Part shown: in pieces, positions 22,083 through 29,968 of the stretch
Position numbering within the stretch: position 1 is the first letter of the stretch
Layout: each line of letters begins with the position of its first letter
Notes under the pieces: generated by a model
What the model saw: the letters and a program-made list of their open reading frames with translations, nothing else
The model's database searches: none
Told to the model about the DNA's origin: nothing
Translations under genes and position numbers: made by a program
Virus record (IMG/VR): IMGVR_UViG_3300037852_000197
Location: 1-34,375 of that record
Strand: one strand, 5' to 3'
DNA: 34,375 bases
Source of the DNA: a virus

Positions 22083-24379
22083 TGTCATTAACATTAGACC
22101 AGATATTTACATTAAACCCAATCACATCAAATGCACCTACTGATCTTATGTATTTTGTGCAATCACCTTATACGCCAGGCACTGATGCTGGGATGACATT
22201 TGCAAATTTTGCAGCACAATTTACTTCATCAACTGCAATTATAAATCCGGCTCATGGTGGAACAGGTATTAATAATGGAACAAGCACCATTACAATTGGT
22301 GGTAATGTTTCATTTGTTGGGGCATTTACCTTCTCAGGGAATTTGACAGGTAATACATCTGTCATCTTCCCTGTATCCGGCACACTTGCAACTACTTCCC
22401 AACTTCCAACATTACCACTTTCACTTGCACAAGGTGGTACTTCCGCATCCCTCGTTGCTAGTAATGGAGGTGTTTTCTATTCAACAGCAAGTGCGGGCGC
22501 AATATTATCAGGTACTGCAACTGCGAATCAAGTTCTTTTATCTGGAGCAAGTAGTGCCCCAAGTTGGTCAAGTGCAGTTTATCCAGCCTCAACTACCATA
22601 AACCAGATTCTTTATTCAAGTTCAAATAATGTCATTAGTGGTTTAGTTACAGCTAATAATGGTGTAATGATTACAAGTGCACTAGGTGTCCCTTCCATAT
22701 CATCTACTCTCCCATTGGCAGTACAAACAAATATTACAGAACTTGGGACGATTACAGTTGGAATTTGGAACGGTAGTGTTATTACTGGAACATTTGGCGG
22801 AACTGGTGTTAACAATGGTGCCAATACCATTACATTAGGCGGAAATATTTTAACGGCAAATTCATTTACCACAGTTGGTAATTTTGCAGTAACTCAAACC
22901 TATACTGGAATTACTAATGTAACCTTTCCAACATCAGGCACTCTTGCAACAACTGCAGCAATTCCTTCATTTCCATTGAGTCTTGCTAATGGTGGTACTA
23001 ATGCGAATTTAACAGCATCTAATGGAGGAATATTTTATTCAACTGCTACTGCTGGTGCAATTCTTTCAGGAACTGCAACTGCAAGACAAATGTTACAATC
23101 AGGATTAAGTACAACTCCTACATGGTCTACAACTACATGGCCTGCAACGACTACAATAAATCAAATTCTATATTCTAGTGCTGCAAGTGTTATATCAGGT
23201 CTTGCAACCGCTAATAGTGGAGTGCTCGTTACATCAAGTTTAGGTGTACCTTCTGTAATTGCTGCTGGTACTACTGCACAAGTTCTCCAAGCGTCAAGTG
23301 CAGGAACGCCAGCTTGGAGTACGGCTACCTATCCAGCAACAACAACCATTAACCAAATTCTTTTTTCATCTGCTGCAAATACTGTAACTGGCCTTGCAAC
23401 AGCAAATAGCGGTACGTTAGTTACATCTAGCACTGGTGTTCCATCAATATTGGCTGCAGGAACTACAGGACAAGTTTTACAAGCATCGAGCGCTGGAACG
23501 CCTGCTTGGAGTACAACCACTTATCCAGCAACCAATGCAATTAATACTTTATTATATGCATCCGCTGCCAATGTAATGTCTGTTATTGCAGCAGTAAATA
23601 ATGGTGTTTTAATAACATCAGCAACCGGTGTCCCTTCATTATTGGCAGATGGAACAACTGGACAAGTACTAACAGCTACAACTGGATCTCCTCCTGCATG
23701 GGCTAATGCGACAGGAACAGGAACGGTGAGTTCAGGACTTATTAATCAACTTGCGTGGTATGCAGCAGCAGGAACAACAGTATCAGGTTTAACAATAGTA
23801 AATTCAGCAATACTCACAACAACATCAGGTGGAGTTCCTACTTGGGTTGCATCAACTGGATCTGGTGCGCCAGTACGTGGAACATCTCCTACTTTAATTA
23901 CACCAGTATTAGGCGCTGCAACTGCAACATCATTAGCATTCTCACCAACTACAGGTGGAATAATTGGTACGACTGCTGCTGATAATGCAACTGCTGGTGA
24001 TGTTGGTGAGATGATTACATCAAATATTCTTTTTGCATCAGCAGTTTCATTAACAACAACTGTCGCTGCAAATATCACTTCAATCAGTCTTTCTGCTGGT
24101 GATTGGAATATAGAAGGTAATGTATTATTTAATCCATCTGGTACAACTGTAGCCTATTATTGTTGGATCAGCACAACATCTGCAACGTTGCCTGATGCTT
24201 CATTACGGAATCAAATAAATATTGGTGCTGGTGCTGCAATTGGTGCAACAGGTTTTTCAACACCATTTTTAAGAGTCAATGTAAATGCTCTTACTACAGT
24301 ATATTTATCTGCTAGAGCTGATTTTTCAACCGGTGCAGTAACAGGTTGTGGTAGCATTTTTGCAAGAAGAGTTAGATAA
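22082..24379 (+). CDS. Large repetitive threonine/alanine-rich tail fibre
   Basis: 765 residues built of repeats. The first half has two copies of a GGTG-INNG-(T/A)NTITxGGN module and of SLAxGGTxAxLxASNGGxFYSTA. Then come 64-residue tandem units beginning TTTINQILYSS. The C-terminal domain from about 625 (IIGTTAADNATAGDVGE, then ISLSAGDWNIEGNV) is a jelly-roll-like tip domain found at fibre ends. Threonine is exceptionally frequent; for example codons 340-360 hold nine threonines. The protein would be a long trimeric host-binding fibre. Confidence 0.8.
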   Translation: MSLTLDQIFTLNPITSNAPTDLMYFVQSPYTPGTDAGMTFANFAAQFTSSTAIINPAHGGTGINNGTSTITIGGNVSFVGAFTFSGNLTGNTSVIFPVSGTLATTSQLPTLPLSLAQGGTSASLVASNGGVFYSTASAGAILSGTATANQVLLSGASSAPSWSSAVYPASTTINQILYSSSNNVISGLVTANNGVMITSALGVPSISSTLPLAVQTNITELGTITVGIWNGSVITGTFGGTGVNNGANTITLGGNILTANSFTTVGNFAVTQTYTGITNVTFPTSGTLATTAAIPSFPLSLANGGTNANLTASNGGIFYSTATAGAILSGTATARQMLQSGLSTTPTWSTTTWPATTTINQILYSSAASVISGLATANSGVLVTSSLGVPSVIAAGTTAQVLQASSAGTPAWSTATYPATTTINQILFSSAANTVTGLATANSGTLVTSSTGVPSILAAGTTGQVLQASSAGTPAWSTTTYPATNAINTLLYASAANVMSVIAAVNNGVLITSATGVPSLLADGTTGQVLTATTGSPPAWANATGTGTVSSGLINQLAWYAAAGTTVSGLTIVNSAILTTTSGGVPTWVASTGSGAPVRGTSPTLITPVLGAATATSLAFSPTTGGIIGTTAADNATAGDVGEMITSNILFASAVSLTTTVAANITSISLSAGDWNIEGNVLFNPSGTTVAYYCWISTTSATLPDASLRNQINIGAGAAIGATGFSTPFLRVNVNALTTVYLSARADFSTGAVTGCGSIFARRVR
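23147..23722 (+). repeat. 192-bp tandem repeat inside the fibre gene (three units)
   Basis: Units begin at 23147, 23339 and 23531, exactly 192 bases (64 codons) apart. Each encodes TxxIN-x-(I/L)L(Y/F)-(S/A)SAA, then (V/L)(V/I)TS-x-x-GVPS and AxGTT-x-QVL. The third is the most diverged, and a partial earlier copy begins near 22590. Unequal recombination between units could change fibre length. Confidence 0.75.
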
Positions 24380-24391
24380 CAAGGAAAATTT

Positions 24392-25867
24392 ATGGCAGGA
24401 ATACCAATTTCAGGATTACCACCAGCGCCATCACTATCTACGACAGATATTTTTGCAATGGTACATGCTGGTGTTACTGATAAAGTAACCTTGCAGCAAA
24501 TATCTACGTTTCTAAGTACATCAATTACAGGATTCGTGCCCATATCAGGTGGAACGATGACAGGTCCACTCATATTAAGTGGTGATGCTATCTTACCACT
24601 TGGTGCTGTAACACTTGAGCAACTTCAATTATTTATGACTGGAATAACTGTAATACTTGCCGTACAAGCAGCAACAACAGTTAATTTAACTGCCGTATAT
24701 AATAATGGTGCTGCTGGCGTTGGTGCAACGCTCACAAATTCAGGCGTACAAGCAGCATTTGTAGTAGATGGGTATTCGGCAAATTTGAATGATAGAATTT
24801 TAGTTAAAAACCAAACATCAACTTTTCAAAACGGTGTATATTCTGTAACAACTGTTGGCACTGGTGCATCAAACTGGGTTTTAACAAGGACTATTGATTA
24901 TGATGTTGCTCCATCTCAAATTCATCCTGGAACCTTGGTTGCTGTAAACAATGGCACAACGCAAGCGACAACTTCATGGCTTGAAACTGCAACGGTTGCA
25001 ACAATTGGTACTGACCCAATATTATTTTCGCAATTTACATTTGCACCTGCTGCCTTTTTACTTAAAGCAAATAATTTATCTGACGTTCAAAATGTTGCAA
25101 CATCAAGAACTAATTTAGGACTTGGAACGGCAGCAACAAAGGCTGCAACTGATAATACAAAACCTGATGTTGCATCAGTATCTGGCGCGACAATCATAGG
25201 ACATGTTGCCGTATTTGCAGATACATCCGGTACGATTGAAGATGGCGGTTCACTTTCTGGAAGTGCTGGCAGGCTATTAAATATTCAAAAGTTTACGACA
25301 ACTGGCATTTATACTCCAAGTGCAGGTGCAAATAATGCTTTAGTTAAAGCATGGGGTGCGGGTGGTGGTGGTGGTGCTAATATAAATAATCCATTTTGTG
25401 CTGGCGCTGGTGGTGCTGGAGCTTATGTTGAGGCCTTTGTGCCTGTAACTGTACCGATTGGTATTACAATTGGCGCTGGTGGGATTGGGGCTACAGCAAA
25501 TACTACTAATAATGGAACATCAGGTAATGATACTTCTTACGGTATCATCATCATTGCAAAAGGTGGTAGTTTCGGCAATGGGGGAAATGGTGGTGTAAGC
25601 GGTGGATTGGGTGGGCAAGCCTCATTATGTACGGTACCTGCTGCGGGATTTGCGATGTCTGGTGGTAATGGGATGAGCAGTAATATAGTAGGTGGGGCCA
25701 ATGATTTAGGGCTAGGTGGATCAAGTGCAAATAATACTCCATTTATGTATAATGTAGACCCTCAAAATGGTCTTGCAAATTCTGCGCAAGGCGGTGGTGG
25801 TGGTACAACTGCTGTTAATGGCGGGAATGGCGGATCAGGATTTTGTTTAGTATATGAATATAGTTAA
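24392..25867 (+). CDS. Tail fibre with glycine-rich adhesin-like tip
   Basis: 491 residues. Residues 1-85 are an attachment domain (GIPISGLPPAPSLSTTDIFAM). Residues 96-216 repeat the beta module of the 20633 fibre (VGATLTNSGVQAAFVVDGYS, NDRILVKNQTSTFQNGVY) and 248-283 the shared linker. From about 300 (FTTTGIYTPSAGANNALVKAWGAG) to the end it is glycine-rich with many GG(G/A/N) runs, like domains of polyglycine-type receptor-binding tips. That tip probably determines host recognition. AAGGA precedes the ATG. Confidence 0.78.
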   Translation: MAGIPISGLPPAPSLSTTDIFAMVHAGVTDKVTLQQISTFLSTSITGFVPISGGTMTGPLILSGDAILPLGAVTLEQLQLFMTGITVILAVQAATTVNLTAVYNNGAAGVGATLTNSGVQAAFVVDGYSANLNDRILVKNQTSTFQNGVYSVTTVGTGASNWVLTRTIDYDVAPSQIHPGTLVAVNNGTTQATTSWLETATVATIGTDPILFSQFTFAPAAFLLKANNLSDVQNVATSRTNLGLGTAATKAATDNTKPDVASVSGATIIGHVAVFADTSGTIEDGGSLSGSAGRLLNIQKFTTTGIYTPSAGANNALVKAWGAGGGGGANINNPFCAGAGGAGAYVEAFVPVTVPIGITIGAGGIGATANTTNNGTSGNDTSYGIIIIAKGGSFGNGGNGGVSGGLGGQASLCTVPAAGFAMSGGNGMSSNIVGGANDLGLGGSSANNTPFMYNVDPQNGLANSAQGGGGGTTAVNGGNGGSGFCLVYEYS

Positions 25868-25876
25868 GGATAAATT

Positions 25877-26089
25877 ATGGATGAAGTTAAACAGCTAAAA
25901 GACCAAATAAATATTTTAAATGCAGAAAAAATTGCATTAGACCAATCTTACGTTGATGAAATTAAAAAATCATTAGAATTACGTAAGCAGTTAGTCATAG
26001 TTTTAAATGAATTAAATGATTTAAAGAATAGTAATAAAAATATTGCAGTAGGGGAAGATAAGTATCATGATTCAGCACGTAATAGTTAA
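25877..26089 (+). CDS. Small coiled-coil protein
   Basis: 70 residues, almost entirely one amphipathic helix with heptad spacing (VKQLKDQINILNAEKIALDQ, then LRKQLVIVLNELNDLK). It follows the last fibre by nine bases with AAGGA. It may be a fibre assembly chaperone or trimerisation factor, by position only. Its stop overlaps the convergent small gene at 26086-26253 by a few bases, ending the rightward fibre operon. Confidence 0.6.
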   Translation: MDEVKQLKDQINILNAEKIALDQSYVDEIKKSLELRKQLVIVLNELNDLKNSNKNIAVGEDKYHDSARNS

Positions 26090-26253
26090 CGAAAATATAT
26101 TTTCTTAGGTTTCATCTTTTTAGATTTCTCTCCGAATTGTCTTGCTATCTCAAGTGACATGGCAAGACATTTCTTTTCTACATGACCAACATATCTAATT
26201 TCTTTAATCCCACGTGGCACCAAAGATTTACTTTTACCTAATACGACCGGCAT
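26086..26253 (-). CDS. Small conserved-type basic protein
   Basis: 55 residues on the reverse strand, beginning MPVVLGKSKSLVPRGIKEIR and containing CLAMSLEIARQFGEKSKKMK. AAGGGAA lies five bases before the ATG. Short basic proteins of this style are common in phages. The function is unknown. It is convergent with the preceding gene (overlap of a few bases at the stops) and isolated from other reverse-strand genes. Confidence 0.55.
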   Translation of the reverse strand: MPVVLGKSKSLVPRGIKEIRYVGHVEKKCLAMSLEIARQFGEKSKKMKPKKIYFR

Positions 26254-26348
26254 CAATTTCCCTTTTATTTAGGCAATAATAAGATTATTATATGTAAGTA
26301 TAAAACTACTTGCTATTAGGGATATTACTAATAAAAGGGCTATCATGG

Positions 26349-26549
26349 ATGATAGAAATTAATTTAGAAATAGACAACCAATTCAACCAAACTATAATAG
26401 ATCTTATGAAACGCTATAAACTCCATTCCAAAGCAGAACTCATAAAAAAAGCTGTATGTTTACTTAAAATGGCTGCTATTATTGATGAAACAGACGGTGA
26501 GCTTATAGCAAGAAAAGAAGGAAAAGGAGAAAGGAGAATAAGAGTATAA
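26349..26549 (+). CDS. Small ribbon-helix-helix-like regulator
   Basis: 66 residues from the ATG at 26349. It has a beta strand (IEINLEID), then TIIDLMKRYKLHSKAELIKKAVCLLKMA, fitting a ribbon-helix-helix/CopG-like fold, and IDETDGELIARKEGKGERRIRV, a sequence often seen in small phage and plasmid RHH proteins. The longer open frame from 26310 lacks a ribosome site; AAAAGGG lies about eleven bases before 26349. It may bind DNA as a dimer. Possible targets include the promoter region just upstream. Confidence 0.62.
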   Translation: MIEINLEIDNQFNQTIIDLMKRYKLHSKAELIKKAVCLLKMAAIIDETDGELIARKEGKGERRIRV

Positions 26550-26551
26550 AG

Positions 26552-26827
26552 TTGTCAAAGGAACATCAATTGGTTGACAATCTATATAAAGACAATGAAA
26601 TAGACTTGCAAATATCAACTATGCAAGTCGGTAAAATTTCAGATAGAGATAAATTCACTGCTGCAAAACAAATCCTCTTAGGTATTGCTATTCTCTATAT
26701 TATAACCATCACAGCTTTTTTGATCCGGCCAATTGAGGGGGTTAAGTTATTGGATATTGCAACGATAATTTTTCCACCACTTGCTACCTTGATTTTAGCA
26801 GCTTACTTTAGAGACAAAAGTACATAA
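26552..26827 (+). CDS. Two-span membrane protein, holin candidate
   Basis: 91 residues from a TTG start (the start is uncertain). Residues 1-40 are charged and soluble; spans are at 41-58 (ILLGIAILYIITITAFLI) and 66-86 (LLDIATIIFPPLATLILAAY), with a short charged tail. Size and two spans fit a class II holin, but there is no adjacent endolysin; the only lysozyme-like gene is at 1390. It directly follows the RHH gene and ends at a terminator hairpin. A membrane role is clear, lysis is inference. Confidence 0.5.
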   Translation: MSKEHQLVDNLYKDNEIDLQISTMQVGKISDRDKFTAAKQILLGIAILYIITITAFLIRPIEGVKLLDIATIIFPPLATLILAAYFRDKST

Positions 26828-26854
26828 AAAAAACCCCTTGATATGCTCAAGGGG
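26826..26854 (-). terminator. Intrinsic terminator ending the reverse-strand operon
   Basis: CCCCTTGA, a five-base loop and TCAAGGGG form eight pairs; on the reverse strand the stem is followed by eight T. It lies 34 bases past the stop of the collagen-like gene and abuts the membrane gene of the other strand. Confidence 0.85.
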
Positions 26855-26887
26855 AAGGAATTAGACAATGAAGGTTAAATTATAATA

Positions 26888-27718
26888 CTAATCAGCTTTT
26901 AATAACACAATTTTAAGATAAGCACTAGAAGGAGTTGCATTAGTTCCTAATAATGGCGCATTTATGTTTACAACGGCATTAGAAGTACTTGCAAGTATGA
27001 TACTATCGCCCGCATTAAAGTGCATAAATACATCTGCTACCACTTCATTGCTTTGTTGATCAGGCGAAATTGTTTGATTTGCAAAAGTCGAACCAATTAC
27101 TAAAACTCCATTTTGGAACAATGACATAGTCCAAACAGGCAATGGTACAGGAAGAACAGACAATGCACCGCATATCCCTGTTGAGACATCATACCAACCA
27201 GCGAGGTTTACAGTAATTTTTCCACTTATTGCGGCTTGAGAGACATCAATATTAGATGTTGCAAAAATGGTCTTTTCTAATAATACGACACCACCAGATA
27301 AGTTAGGCCCAGGGGATGCTTTTAACACTTGGTTTGCTTGGGAATAAACTTCAGCAAATTCATTAGCACTATTGCTGCTACATTCCACACAATCGCCTTT
27401 AGGCCCAATTAATCCTTGTGGCCCCATAGCCCCTTGCATTCCAGCAATGCCTTGCAACCCTACTTGTCCATCTTTACCATCAGCACCTGGAAGACCGATT
27501 GGCCCTGCTGGCCCTGCTGGCCCTATAGCACCTTGCGGCCCCATTGGCCCTGCAATTCCTTGTAAACCTTGAGCGCCGTTAATACCATCTTTCCCATTGA
27601 TGCCGGCAGGCCCTTGTGCGCCTAAAATACCTTGAACGCCTTGGTTTCCTTGAATACCTTGTGGACCTTGAGGTCCAGGGCAACAATTACCGCAATTACA
27701 ATCAGCAGCATTACTCAT
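26888..27718 (-). CDS. Collagen-like protein with C1q/TNF-like tip
   Basis: 276 residues. Residues 15-107 are 31 uninterrupted Gly-X-Y triplets (GPQGPQGIQG...), so a collagen triple helix is expected. Cysteines at 7, 9, 12 and 13 before it, and 110 and 113 after it, could lock trimers. Residues about 115-276 are a beta-sandwich with the C1q/TNF-like pattern (TVNLAGWYDVSTGICG, FMHFNAGDSIILAS). Phage collagens are usually fibres, but this gene is on the strand opposite the fibre cluster, in the early-gene operon. It might be a fibre, or a product acting on the host surface. Confidence 0.85.
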   Translation of the reverse strand: MSNAADCNCGNCCPGPQGPQGIQGNQGVQGILGAQGPAGINGKDGINGAQGLQGIAGPMGPQGAIGPAGPAGPIGLPGADGKDGQVGLQGIAGMQGAMGPQGLIGPKGDCVECSSNSANEFAEVYSQANQVLKASPGPNLSGGVVLLEKTIFATSNIDVSQAAISGKITVNLAGWYDVSTGICGALSVLPVPLPVWTMSLFQNGVLVIGSTFANQTISPDQQSNEVVADVFMHFNAGDSIILASTSNAVVNINAPLLGTNATPSSAYLKIVLLKAD

Positions 27719-27800
27719 TTTATTCCGTCCTTGGATTAAGTTTATGAAGCTATATTATAATTTATTTGTAAACTTTTTCATATAAATTTAAAGTGATTAA

Positions 27801-28016
27801 TCAATATCCATCTATCAAATTATTACCTGCTCCATAAATATCAAAGTTAATTTGGTCACTATCTTTTAATTCTTTTGGTATGTTTAATATGAATAGCATT
27901 CCTTTAAGTTTATCAATTAAATGACCAAGATTATATTCTCCAGGTGAACTTAAAGTACTTTCACTCCACTTATCAATTGTCTCATTAATAAATTTAATTT
28001 GATCAGGTGTAAACAT
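27801..28016 (-). CDS. Hypothetical protein
   Basis: 71 residues on the reverse strand, acidic and helical (MFTPDQIKFINETIDKWSES, then LGHLIDKLKGMLFILN). It starts one base after the stop of the Tad2-like gene and is probably co-translated with it. I recognise no domain. The tight link to an anti-defence-type gene makes a related counter-defence role possible, by context only. Confidence 0.55.
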   Translation of the reverse strand: MFTPDQIKFINETIDKWSESTLSSPGEYNLGHLIDKLKGMLFILNIPKELKDSDQINFDIYGAGNNLIDGY

Positions 28017-28017
28017 A

Positions 28018-28404
28018 TTATTTTATTGTCTCCCAATCAAGCGCACATAGGCATTTTAAAGACGGCATAAAATCAAATTGTACAGCTTTACATATTGCGA
28101 TCTGTTCTTGATCAACAAATACAAATTGATCTAATTTATTTTCAATCCAGTCTTTATGCATGATATGCTTTTTTATTTTAAGTGCTTCTAATGCTTCTAT
28201 AAAACTTAATTCTTTCCCATCACCATCAACTATCACCCATCCATCACTTATAAGCACATTAGCATCTTCATAAAAATTAGTATATTCACCTTTATAAGTT
28301 TTAATTTTTCCATCAATCTTACGAATGTGCATGAAGTATTCCCATGATTTCCTACGTATTTTTTTTCCTTCCTGCAATTCCTTATGTGCTTTCTCGAAAT
28401 TCAT
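28018..28404 (-). CDS. Tandem Tad2-like (DUF2829) protein
   Basis: 128 residues in two halves of the same plan. Half one (1-59): MNFEKAHKELQEGKKIRRKSW ... LISDGWVIV. Half two (66-128): LSFIEALEALKIKKHIMHKDW ... KCLCALDWETI. Each has the opening F-x-x-A-x-x-x-L-x-x-x-K-x-(I/V)-x-(R/H)-x-x-W and closing D/G-W of the Tad2/DUF2829 family, which sequesters the Thoeris signal. The published family is mostly single-domain, so a fused pair is notable. It has AAGGA upstream in a repeated leader. Alternatively it is a DUF2829 relative with another ligand. Confidence 0.55.
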   Translation of the reverse strand: MNFEKAHKELQEGKKIRRKSWEYFMHIRKIDGKIKTYKGEYTNFYEDANVLISDGWVIVDGDGKELSFIEALEALKIKKHIMHKDWIENKLDQFVFVDQEQIAICKAVQFDFMPSLKCLCALDWETIK

Positions 28405-28489
28405 TTTAATATTCCTTACCTTAGATTACTTTACTGCACTACACTACACTTTACGCTACTGTACATGACAGCATTAAAAATCCTTACCT
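28405..28489 (-). repeat. Reverse-strand leader cassette, copy 1
   Basis: On the reverse strand: TAAGGATTTTTAATG, a low-C stretch with short GTAGT repeats, AAAGTAATCTAAGGTAAGGA, then the gene at 28404. It resembles the leaders before the genes at 29593 and 29872. In this copy the first AAGGATTTTTAATG could start a seven-codon leader peptide. Confidence 0.45.
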
Positions 28490-28530
28490 AACCGTGCCAT
28501 TGAGGGCACAACAATACAATAGAGCATATT

Positions 28531-29199
28531 TTACTTATCAATCTTACTCGCAAGTTCTATTGTCTTTTGCATATATTGTCTATCAAATACCATATTTGCA
28601 CACCGTAAGTTTTTCCATTCGGTATCTGTAAACCATTCAACTGCATAAATGAACCCTGTTTTTTTACTGCCATCAATACTAGTAGCAGTGGGCTTACCAT
28701 TCACATAATATTTTACAGATTCCTCACTTAACTCTGTAGTAGTATTTAATACATATGAATATGAACATGTACCAATATCTTTATAATCAAAAAATTCAAT
28801 TATTCCATTCCATCCTTTATTTTTAATATAAGAATTAGAAGCGGCATAACCTATCACATCTTTTTCTGTTATAAAATTTAGTGGCTTATAATTGAAAGAT
28901 AATTTTATCTGGTCTGGATTTGATTTTAAATGTGTATCATGAGGATTAGGATTATATTTAAAATTTCTGAGTTCTTTTTTTGAATTATTCCTTAAATTTA
29001 ATAAAAATTTTGCATATTTATTTTCATTTTCATAAAATCCTTTGCGTTCAATATCATTTGATATGTCAATCATTTCTTTTTTAAGATCTTCTGGGAAATC
29101 CATATCTTTAAATGGTTTTATTTTAACACCATGATTATCTCCACCATAAATTGAAAATGGCACCAATAGTAAACTTGCAACTAAATATTTAATTTTCAT
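28531..29199 (-). CDS. Secreted protein of unknown function
   Basis: 222 residues from the ATG at 29199, which has AAGGAG six bases upstream; a longer frame from 29238 would mask the signal peptide. It starts with a typical signal peptide (MKIKYLVASLLLVPFSIYGG). The mature part is hydrophilic and beta-rich, with GWNGIIEFFDYKDIGTCSYS and two cysteines that could form a disulfide. No enzyme motif was seen. It overlaps the preceding secreted gene by eleven bases. A periplasmic or surface role, for example exclusion of other phages, is possible. Confidence 0.6.
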   Translation of the reverse strand: MKIKYLVASLLLVPFSIYGGDNHGVKIKPFKDMDFPEDLKKEMIDISNDIERKGFYENENKYAKFLLNLRNNSKKELRNFKYNPNPHDTHLKSNPDQIKLSFNYKPLNFITEKDVIGYAASNSYIKNKGWNGIIEFFDYKDIGTCSYSYVLNTTTELSEESVKYYVNGKPTATSIDGSKKTGFIYAVEWFTDTEWKNLRCANMVFDRQYMQKTIELASKIDK

Positions 29200-29593
29200 T
29201 ATCTTCTCCTTTAATGCTATAGTCCCACCAGCCGTCATATTGACTACAATCTGTTACATATTCCTCTTGCGCTAAAGTTTTTTTACCGTATTTCTTTTCC
29301 ATCAACCAATGCCTCCCTAAGACACCATATGTATACATATCGTCCGGAAATGCTTCTCCCCAATGCGAGACATTATGTTTTTTAGCTATTTTCCACTCAC
29401 TACCATCCACACATGTTATAGATTTTATTAAATCATTATAATGACGAGATTCAATATACATTCCCCATTCTGCACTCAAATCCCATGACACAGTTTCGTT
29501 TACACCACAATTTGCTCTTGACCCATGTGTTAAATTATTCACACCAGCATAAACATTATTTGATAATAACAAAATTATTAGTATTTTTTTCAT
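29189..29593 (-). CDS. Secreted cysteine-containing protein
   Basis: 134 residues with a signal peptide (MKKILIILLLSNNVYA, cut after A16). The mature protein is tryptophan- and tyrosine-rich with cysteines at about 30, 61 and 115 (NCGVNET, ITCVDGSEW, VTDCSQYDGWW). AAGGA precedes the ATG in the repeated leader. It overlaps the next secreted gene. I recognise no family. The pair looks like an accessory cassette. Confidence 0.6.
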   Translation of the reverse strand: MKKILIILLLSNNVYAGVNNLTHGSRANCGVNETVSWDLSAEWGMYIESRHYNDLIKSITCVDGSEWKIAKKHNVSHWGEAFPDDMYTYGVLGRHWLMEKKYGKKTLAQEEYVTDCSQYDGWWDYSIKGEDNEN

Positions 29594-29594
29594 A

Positions 29595-29684
29595 ATAAAA
29601 ATCCTTACTTTACTTTACTTAACACAACAACTCAATACAGGACAATACATAACCCAACATCACAATATAATTAAAAATCCTTAT
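29595..29684 (-). repeat. Reverse-strand leader cassette, copy 2
   Basis: It contains GTTAAGTAAAGTAAAGTAAGG directly before the ATG at 29593, and about 60 bases upstream a second AAGGATTTTTAAT element. The proximal 30 bases match copy 3 (29871-29901) nearly base for base. Cytosine is very rare on the sense strand between them. Confidence 0.55.
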
Positions 29685-29728
29685 TTGGATAGGATCTATA
29701 CTTGGTAAACCATCGGGCTTATCAAGTA

Positions 29729-29872
29729 TCATTTTGATTTTCTTGCAACAGGTACATTTTTGTAAGGGCCTCGCGTTGGCTTATAGCCTACAATCCTACC
29801 TACCGATCGATCAATTTTTACATAGCGATCTGTTTTAGGATTCTTCACTTGCACAACTTCTTGTATTCTCAT
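29729..29872 (-). CDS. Small basic protein
   Basis: 47 residues: MRIQEVVQVKNPKTDRYVKI, then DRSVGRIVGYKPTRGPYKNV and a basic end. The frame runs from an ATG preceded by TAAGGATTTTTA. It resembles the very short basic proteins common in phages, which often carry a K-x-x-G-x-Y-(K/V)-x-I-D segment; no role is known. It is a single-gene cassette with its own copy of the repeated leader. Confidence 0.55.
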   Translation of the reverse strand: MRIQEVVQVKNPKTDRYVKIDRSVGRIVGYKPTRGPYKNVPVARKSK

Positions 29873-29950
29873 TAAAAATCCTTACCTTACTTTACTTAAC
29901 ACCACAAATCTATACATCACACTGCGCCACTGCACTAAATGACAAGACAT
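29871..29950 (-). repeat. Reverse-strand leader cassette, copy 3
   Basis: GTTAAGTAAAGTAAGGTAAGG and ATTTTTAATG lie directly before the gene at 29872, nearly identical to copy 2. Upstream the sense strand is again G/T/A-rich with few C (GTGCAGTGGCGCAGTGTG). Confidence 0.5.
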
Positions 29951-29968
29951 CATTGTACAACCTATCTA

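Noticed and set aside
22082-24379. Regular repeats that could suggest a CRISPR array
   Set aside because: Units are 192 bases, in frame and protein-coding with no spacer-like unique segments; they are fibre repeats. No CRISPR array was found elsewhere.
26552-26827. Firm call of the two-span protein as holin
   Set aside because: No adjacent endolysin or spanin and no specific holin motif; kept as a candidate only.
27372-27572. Plus-strand proline-rich open frame
   Set aside because: It is the mirror of the Gly-X-Y repeat codons of the collagen-like gene.
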